From Cocos nucifera (taxonomy: Eukaryota > Streptophyta > Magnoliopsida > Arecales > Arecaceae): 64,000 nucleotides of DNA. The position numbers were made by a program, and so were the translations under genes. Under the pieces are notes generated by a model. That model was not told the origin of the DNA. It worked only from the letters and a program-made list of their open reading frames with translations, and did no database searches. The stretch covers positions 1-64,000 of the forward strand of contig QRFJ01004891.1 in the NCBI GenBank assembly GCA_006176705.1, written 5' to 3'. How positions within the stretch are numbered: the stretch's first letter is position 1; each line of letters starts with the position of its first letter. Below, in pieces: positions 57,032-64,000 of the stretch.

Positions 57032-58355
57032 GAACAAGAAATGGCAGGTGACCAAAAATGGCAGGTAATGTCTTACAAATAAGACAACCTATTCTGACTT
57101 GGACAACCTCCAGTCAGACCATATGAAGGCCTCTGATTGAGCACAAACTCCTTTGGCTCAGTCAGGACAACTTATTTATGATAGTAAAAGAAGAACGTTA
57201 GGTTCAATCGAGTGCTAGCACGATTTCCTTGAACCTAATTGAATCTCATTCAGATCAATTGAACTAGATCAGTTCAATTGATGATCACCAGATTCAAACC
57301 CTTGTTTGTGTGACCCAGTTAGGTTCAGTTCTGTATGGTAATGGGATATGTCATGATCTCTATCATAGACATCATCGAAACTCCTTTCGATGGATCAGAA
57401 CTCTTCTGATTCGAACAGCTAGAATGATCGATCATCTAAATCATTCTAATTGCTCCCAAAATCCACCAGTGACACCTAGCAGTATATGGTGGCAACCCAT
57501 CAGAGCTGAATGCGAACCTCTTGGTGCAGCTACCTGTGTGATTCAGTTCTTCTATCTTGAGCCCCGATCAGATTAGGGTTAAGGTGAACTCGTCAAACCC
57601 TAGTCTCTGTCATATGATGTAATCATTCGATTCGAGTCCAATGTGAAAATCTAAATAGAAACTCTTTCTATTATTTCACTCTACCATGGCCATGGATTTC
57701 TGGACTTGATTCTCATGATCATCATAGGGCTACTCCTCTACCACCGAGGTAGATAGATTCCCATCTTGATGCAATCCAGTTCCTACAATGAACATGCTAT
57801 AGCCAACATACACCTCAGGGTTCCATATGGCTAGGAGACCGAGTAATGGTGTAGTCAAACTATAACACCCTCAAGGTGAACTGCCGATGCATCTCAGGTC
57901 AAAGAACCAGACACACTACTGCAGCATCGAGTCAGTCATTGACGAGAAGGTAGACTCCCTAATGACTACTCGAGGTGGTCACGCTCAGTGCCCTCGTTCT
58001 CTAACGAGTACCTGTACTCTCGCTCCGGTGTCTCCACACCGTAGACTCAAGACTCATCTACTAAAAGAGAAGCGATCGTACACCAACCTTCCGGATCAAT
58101 CACCATCCTCGTGATGATCCTATGGTCGGGAGCTGTTTATGAGTTAATAATGATTATTCATGTCTTAAATTTTCAACTCTTGAAAATATGAATTATCATT
58201 ACCATTAACTCAAAGGATGTATCACAGATACTAAATACACATGTATGATAGAAAATAACCCATTTCATTAATTATAGTCAAAATTATAATTTTTTCCCTA
58301 GAAGTGTATTACAAGTGTCAGCCAATTCTGGCTTCTAGGGCACATATATCTAACA

Positions 58356-58360
58356 ATGAT
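58356..58360. repeat. Target-site duplication of element F, right copy (ATGAT)
   Basis: Identical to 47950-47954 and directly after TCTAACA. Confidence 0.94.
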
Positions 58361-59023
58361 GTCATCCCATCAATCAGATTTAGATCTGTTTGTACAACGA
58401 GTCATGATTGATCGGGATGATGTGGCACTGCATGGTGCAGCAGGGTCTATATAAATCCTGTCTGCACCAAAGATTGAGAGCTTCTGCCTTTTGCCCATGC
58501 CACATAGCCCCTCTCTCTCCTTCTCCATGCCTCCTTCAAATTCTCTCTCTCCTCCCCACACCTAAAAGTTTTGGGCTTCAGTTTGTTGCAATCCAAGCAA
58601 GAGAAAGGCGCCAAGAAAGCAAGAAGGCAGTACTGCTACAAGAGACAACACCCAATTTTCAAAAGATATTTTGAAGATCTTCAAGATCAGATCCAGATTT
58701 GATCTTTGGATTATAGATTAAGAAAAACTAGATCTCCAAATCCAACCTAAGTGGATACCGGTAGAGGTCCGACGCTTGCATGGCTACATCCAAAATCTCA
58801 GGCAAATATCAAAATCATCACAGGATAATAGGATTATCCATAACAAGATAGAATTAAATTAGATTTAATTTATTTTATTTTTATTTTATTTTATCATATC
58901 AATAAAATTAGATATGAAGAGTCTCAGATCTAATTTGGATCTAAGAGAAAATTTTTGAAATATCCTTCTTGATCTAATCAGATCTGAATGAATCTGACAT
59001 GAAAAATAAGGATTTTTTCTTCA
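58356..59023 (+). repeat. 3' LTR of element E, second part
   Basis: This continues E's LTR after F and ends TTTCTTCA at 59023. It contains the TATA box at 58446-58456 (TCTATATAAAT). The open frame at 58408-58674 is an LTR frame with a counterpart at 39886-40092 and no known domain. Confidence 0.92.
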
Positions 59024-61363
59024 GTCCTTAGGACTATTTAGTTTCGATAAAGAGAGAATTTATCAATTAGTCCTTAAATTTATTTACGATCAAATGATAG
59101 GCTGTTAATTAGGACGACAGCATCTATCGAGCATAGGTCGCTATGTGCCATATAGGTTTGTTGTCCTCTTAACCAAGAAGTATGGAGACACTGGTATGGC
59201 ATACAGGTTAGATGTATGGGTACATCGTCATTGAACGTGATCAACTTTAGAGTATTCTACAGTCGAAAATGTCTCTGATGGGATATAGGTATAAGTATCT
59301 CTTAGACCTGAGATCACCTCAGTGACTTGCAAGCAACTCAATGTGCTTTGGTACCAGACTAACTAAATTTCTAATTTAGCAATAGAAGGCTTCTGGACAC
59401 AGTCAAGACTTGCAAAATCAAAGTATGATCAAGATAAAATTGACCACTCCAAGAGTTGGAAAAGAATGTATTATTATATTTTAATATAGCAAAATCTTGG
59501 CCAGGATAATCCATCAGATGAATTTGATATTTTAAAATATAATGTGGATAGCCTGATTAGAGTTGATAGTTGAACTCTAAGGTATCCCATGTGCATTATG
59601 GTTAAGGAGATGAATTATATGAAAACTATATCCGTATGGGTTCTAAGGATGGTGTTCTACACCTTCGACCTATCCTACCATCGGATATCATTGCTAGATG
59701 GTCACTTTGATTGATATAAAAATTTATTCTTATACTACCAACTTAGATTCGAACCTATGAGGTCATACACATTAGAGCTTATACTCTGATTGGATGGTTG
59801 ATCAATGATTAAGAATTATTCTAGGGTTAAATAATCAATACGATTAGTATTTAACCTAGTGCAAGTATTGCAGGAGGATCGATTAGCAATTGAATTGCTA
59901 ATTAGCTTAATTTGATTAAGCCAATAGGCTGAGATTAAATCTAATTAAATATGATTTAATTAAATTTGGTTTGGGCTTGATTGGATCAAGTTCAATTGGT
60001 TTTTTGGATAAGCCAAGTGCAAGGAAGAATTAGTCCTAGTCTAACTAGGATTCGGATTAATCTAATTTTTTAATTTGATTAAAAAATAAATTAAAATTAA
60101 ATATAATTTATTTTAATTTAATTAAGTTCTTAAATAGATTATGGTCTTATTTAATTGGGTTGGTTTAATCTTGATTTTATTTAGTTAAAAGATCCTGTTT
60201 GACCAAGTCAAAATAGGAGTCCTAGTGTGACTAGGACTCCTATCACTTGCGCCACTTAATCCTCATGCCCCATGCCCTTTTTATTTTTTTTTTATGTGAA
60301 AATTCTTCACTCTTATGGCTTCTCATGCCCTCTTTCTTTCCTTCTTTTCTCAAGGCAATTTGTTGGAAGACCAAGTCAAAAGAGGAGTAAGTTTTGCTTA
60401 GAATTCTATGAGATAGAATTCTTATTGACTAAAACACCTTCCCTTGATTACCACTTCCTCTTTTAATTAATTCTTCTCTTATTCCATAAAAATAATCTTC
60501 TTTTTTGGGTGCCCTCTCTTGCCGATCCATGCCAATAATTATGGAGGAGGCGTCTAAGAGTTGGGCACCCCAACAACTTCTCATGTTTGGATATTCTTGA
60601 TCTAGGATTTTGATCTAACTTAGACTCTTCTTTTTCTCTATTTATTAGATAAATTTTATTCTAATTTTTTTATAAAATACAGAGCTTTGGGAGAGGTTTG
60701 GGGTATGCAAAAATTAGAGGAAGAGGGTCCTTGGGCATGGGGGTTCCATAGGCACTAAACTAAGTGTCTAGGTGAGAGAAAAGAGAAGAAGAAGAGGGTC
60801 TTCTTTTAGGGCTATTTTATTTTCAATCTCTCCTCTTTTTTTGAGTTTTTTTTTGAGAGGGTCTTAGATCAATAAACTTTCATCTTTCTTTTCATATTTT
60901 GAAGAGTCCAAATTTCGAAGAAGGGAGCATCGAATCGACCATCAAAGAAGAATCAGCACAGTACTAGCATGCTGTACTGATTTCCTATATTGAACTTTAA
61001 ATTAGAGATCGTAGACTCGTGTGGACGACTCCTAGAGAAAAGATGCGTATGCGACTTATGACATTATTCTCAAGCCTAGATCAGCAAGTTAGAACGTCTA
61101 ACTTACTCAGGTAATAAATATGATCTATAAACTTCATATCTGCATTTGATGTAGTGTACATCTAAGTTGATTTGATCAATCTTTTATTTTTTTATTTAAT
61201 TTTAATTTTTAATTTAATATCATATTTTGATCATGTAATAGATCTAAGATCTAGGTGTTTACATATTTATTTAAATAAATATTCTATTTATTTAAGTCTT
61301 TCACTATAAGATCTTGAAAAAATTTCAAGATCTAGCTATAAAACTCTAGATCTGGTTCCTTCA
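59024..61363 (+). repeat. 3' LTR of element D, second part
   Basis: The GTCCT target duplication of E is followed by sequence colinear with D's 5' LTR from about 29728 to its end. It has a single copy of the GGAGTCCTAG hairpin (60216-60240). It ends CCTTCA at 61363. Confidence 0.88.
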
Positions 61364-61575
61364 TAAAATGCATTTAAACTTTTACTCAGACAAGCTTTGA
61401 AGAAGATATGGAGATTGTTTGTTAACTAAAACCAAAAGAACACAAGTGCAGAAATATGATATCTAAGGGATCTAGAGTTTTTGAATTCACTAGACCAATA
61501 GTTGAGATAGCCTTTTCCAATGATTTCTTGAATAACACATCCTTTAGGTCTTCCTGTTAGGGTGCAAAGCATAAA

Positions 61576-61834
61576 CAAGCATGGACCATGAAAAGACAAC
61601 TCAAATATGATCTATCAAGCATTTCATTTTACCCTAGGTAAGAGACTTTTCTTTCTTGTGTTGATCCAAGCATAGGCCATGAAGGAACTTTAACCCAACT
61701 ATGACCTATCAAGGTTTTACAGCAAGAAAGGATTGAGGACTAGAAGAAATTATAAGCCTTCTACTTGTTAACTTTCTTGCACTAAATCAAGCATGAACTA
61801 TGAAGAAATTTCAGCCCAACTATAGTTCATCAAA
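61576..61834. repeat. Three dispersed copies of a ~45-bp degenerate motif
   Basis: Blocks at 61576-61619, 61667-61713 and 61788-61834 share CAAGCAT, then an ATGAA segment, CAACT, and a near-repeat of TATGACCTATCAAG. Spacing is about 90 and 121 bp. Confidence 0.6.
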
Positions 61835-62450
61835 TCTCTTTGCAAGGAGATAAAAGTAGGACTCTTCAACATTAAAAACAAGCAAAGAAATTATTAAATA
61901 TTAGCATCTAACTATAGTCTAGTTTCCTTGCAAATCCTAGAATGATGCTTAACTAGACATGATGTAATAAAAATAAATTAAAATTTATAGAATTTTAACT
62001 TGCATAAAAAATTTTATTAATAGAATTTAAACTTTGTACTACAATCTACTTCTAACTCCTAAGCTATTAACAGAGCTTGGAGTTTGATTCAAAATACAAA
62101 ATAAATAAAGGAAGAAAGAAAAAAACTTAAACTGGGACCTCCTCTTATAGCCTTCTTCTATAGAGTTTTCTCCTCTTCTGATTCTCGCACCTTTTTCTGG
62201 CTGACTCTCCTTCTCATGTGTTAGAAGAATCGAAAAAAATTAAACTAAGATAGCTAAAGAATTTAAAAGGTATGTATTCCCACCTATCACGTGGGCTCCT
62301 ACAAGAGCTATAGTGTAGAGAGAGATCTATTGGATTTTATTTATTGGTGTAAGGGGAGAAAGATTTTATATATTTTCTATGTGGGACTAACTAAAAGGGG
62401 AGGTGACAAGAAAGGAGCCATTGGATTAAGAAGCTTGCTTCTCATATATG

Positions 62451-62578
62451 GATCTTTAAGTTGCATTCATACTTAAATCGGTGTGAAATATTATATATCT
62501 TCTAATCTAGGCCCTTGATCTTTAAGTTATATTCACACTTTGATCCATATGAATGGTTATCTTCTAATCTGAATCCTT
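62451..62578. repeat. Two-copy tandem repeat, ~62-66 bp
   Basis: Both units begin GATCTTTAAGTT, contain ATTCA and CTTCTAATCT and end CCTT (62451-62516 and 62517-62578). A third, weaker unit may follow to about 62640. Confidence 0.6.
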
Positions 62579-63960
62579 GAATCTTGAGAACTTAGATTCG
62601 ATCCCTTTATGAATAAGTCATGTTCACACTTGAATGGAAGCTGGTTGCCTGGTTCACTCATGTTCGAGCCAATTTGAGTCCAATTTAAATTGTATGGGCC
62701 CAAACCCTTAATTATCTGTAAAATAGATTAGAGAGCATCAAATTCTTAATAACTAGAGAGAAATTAAATAAATTTTATGCCTCTAGCAATTTAATTGAAG
62801 TATTTATCATACCTCCTAACTTGAATTTTGCTCATTCTCGACTAATAAAATATCGATATCCAATACTGACTTCCTTCGACATGAGTGTTCATTTAAAAAA
62901 AATTTAGAAGTAAATGATATCCATTTAGAAAATTATCAAGGTATTGGGATATTAAGGTTATCCAACAGAAAGGTTGAGCAAAGAACATATAAGTTTTCAA
63001 AGTTTTTTTCTTGACCTACTCCTGTCTTTATCCTTGAATTATCTAACTCTAAGATGGGCTAGTGATTTTGCATTCGCACATCTATTTTTTTATTTATTAT
63101 TATTTTTTATTTAATAAAATATAGTTTATACAATATCTTAACCACTTAAGCTTTCTATTTAATCTTTGTAGTGAGTTTTAGACCAATGACTCGCAAACCA
63201 ATTGATTTTAGGGCATCAGGTGTAGAATATCCTTCAAGCTTACTGGCTCGAATTAAATAGGCTATTGAATGAGACTTGGCTGTATGACAAGCTCTTTTTT
63301 ATTTATTCATATTGCCCATTTTTTTATGCGAATATCGTTATTTACTTAGGCAACGAGTTTCAGTTACTCAGTAAAAAAAGTAATATTATTTTAACATAAT
63401 TTATAAAAAGAATTGTATACATCAATATATGCCACTCATACCCATAAAAGGTTGATTCTCTTTAGATATTTAATAGAGTAGGTTCGAAATATTCAAAAAT
63501 AAATTTTTATTCTAAACTCGACTCTCTATTGAATTTTATTAATATGCAGTCCCTCAATACTCCATAACTTATTTAAAGTGTATATCAAATACTACTAAAA
63601 TATATAATATTACTCAAATCTGAAGCATAGTCAGGTATCAATACATTAATGAGTATAAAGGTTCAAAGTAAAGTTCAAAGTTTATGACTCCATCTCCGAC
63701 TTATTCTACATTATCCATAATAGAGTAGAGAATGGAGTATGGTAATTAGAAAAAAAAAAAAAGAACTTGTTCACCTACGTTAATTTGTTCTTGGCTCAAG
63801 GTCTTTAAATGTCCTTAATGATGCGTATTTGGCTCTCCCCCCCAACTTATTCAATAGTCTTCATTGAAGTAAAACCTAAATAAATTAAAAAAAAATTAAA
63901 ATACAAAGATCTAGATTGCCTCTCAGTAAGCACTAAGTTTAAAATCTTCAACCATACTTA

Positions 63961-64000
63961 TTCATTTTTTTTTTATTTTTTTTATTTTTTTATTTTTTAT
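63961..64000. repeat. T-rich low-complexity end
   Basis: Runs of T broken by single A bases fill the last 40 bases. It could be a decayed poly-T tract or simple sequence. It is cut by the window edge. Confidence 0.7.

Larger units (their letters stand above)
47955..58355 (-). mobile_element. Element F: youngest family II copia element (10.4 kb)
   Basis: F is complete with LTRs of 2270 and 2290 bp, perfect target duplication ATGAT, primer-binding site and polypurine tract. The two LTRs show only a handful of substitutions and a few small indels by eye, so it inserted recently. RT-RNase H is a single open frame, but gag and integrase are broken by lesions, four of which are also in B. It is nested at the third level (F in E in D). 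Confidence 0.95.
56066..58355 (-). repeat. 5' LTR of element F
   Basis: It runs from TGAAGG to TCTAACA, 2290 bp. Compared with the 3' LTR it has a 10-bp tandem duplication including the CCAAT-type box (about 56679-56700), a small rearranged stretch near 56596-56615 and a few substitutions (for example near 57544, 58227 and 58292). Confidence 0.95.
38212..59023 (+). mobile_element. Element E: family II copia element in D, split by F
   Basis: E reads on the plus strand: 5' LTR 38212-40500, primer-binding site, leader, gag from 42360, pol to 46316, 3' LTR 46332-47954 and 58356-59023 on either side of F. It sits in D's 3' LTR with target duplication GTTCT/GTCCT. All domains are present but with many stops and shifts. 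It is more diverged than B and F from each other, so it is an older branch of the family. Confidence 0.92.
29596..61363 (+). mobile_element. Element D: family I copia element hosting E and F
   Basis: D reads on the plus strand: 5' LTR (29596-32101), primer-binding site, leader, gag from 34094, pol to about 38045, polypurine tract, and a 3' LTR starting TGTTGA at 38065. Insertion of E splits the 3' LTR, which resumes at 59024 and ends CCTTCA at 61363. The flanks are ACTAG on the left and TAAAA on the right, so there is no target duplication. The two LTRs differ by roughly a tenth of positions by eye, so D is old. Confidence 0.88.
61364..64000. other. Unassigned AT-rich noncoding sequence with degenerate repeats
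   Basis: I recognise no gene here. The few open frames, such as 62291-62476, have no domain and are near chance length. The region includes three related blocks of about 45 bp (61576-61834), a two-copy repeat of about 64 bp (62451-62578), an A-run near 63752-63763 and a T-rich end. The texture resembles the noncoding part of another retroelement, but neither an LTR boundary nor a primer site is visible. Confidence 0.5.

Noticed and set aside
63480..63492. GGTTCGAAAT resembling a Pol III B box, as in a SINE or tRNA gene
   Set aside because: No A box at the right distance, no cloverleaf and no flanking duplication.

Overview
This window looks like plant nuclear DNA made almost entirely of Ty1/copia LTR retrotransposons inserted into one another. 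The evidence for a plant is the Copia domain order (gag, protease, integrase, reverse transcriptase, RNase H), primer-binding sites reading TGGTATCAGAGC (initiator-Met tRNA), 2.3-2.8 kb LTRs, and untranslated leaders of about 1.7-2.0 kb. That combination fits the Angela/BARE branch of the Tork clade, which is abundant in monocots. The host species cannot be named from the sequence. I found no host gene, tRNA, rRNA or CRISPR array.

There are two related families. Family I (elements A, A2 and D; LTRs starting TGTTGGAAAT or TGTTGAAAAT on the element strand) is old and its coding regions are full of stops. Family II (elements B, C, E and F; LTRs starting TGTTAGATAT where that end survives) is younger, and every copy here sits inside a family I element or inside another family II element.

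Layout: element A (1-8671, minus strand, left part outside the window) lies in the left LTR of A2. A2 (8672-29595, minus) is interrupted by B (11940-22328, minus, target duplication CAAGA) and by the single truncated LTR C (23455-25579, minus). D (29596-61363, plus) meets A2 head to head. E (38212-59023, plus, target duplication GTTCT/GTCCT) is inserted in D's 3' LTR. F (47955-58355, minus, target duplication ATGAT) is inserted in E's 3' LTR. F is the youngest: its two LTRs are nearly identical and it keeps a 573-codon reverse transcriptase-RNase H frame. From 61364 to 64000 there is AT-rich noncoding sequence with degenerate repeats that I could not assign.

Points of most interest: (1) B and F carry the same four gag/pol lesions although F inserted recently, and two of these are also in E, which suggests a defective lineage moved by proteins supplied in trans, or recoding. 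(2) A nested inverted repeat of about 125-131 nt in the family II leader has co-varying arm bases between E and F, which suggests a conserved RNA structure. (3) The LTRs carry a dense cluster of W-box cores and two hairpins upstream of the TATA box. (4) A strong splice-donor match is kept in the leaders of both families. All identity and age statements are by eye.
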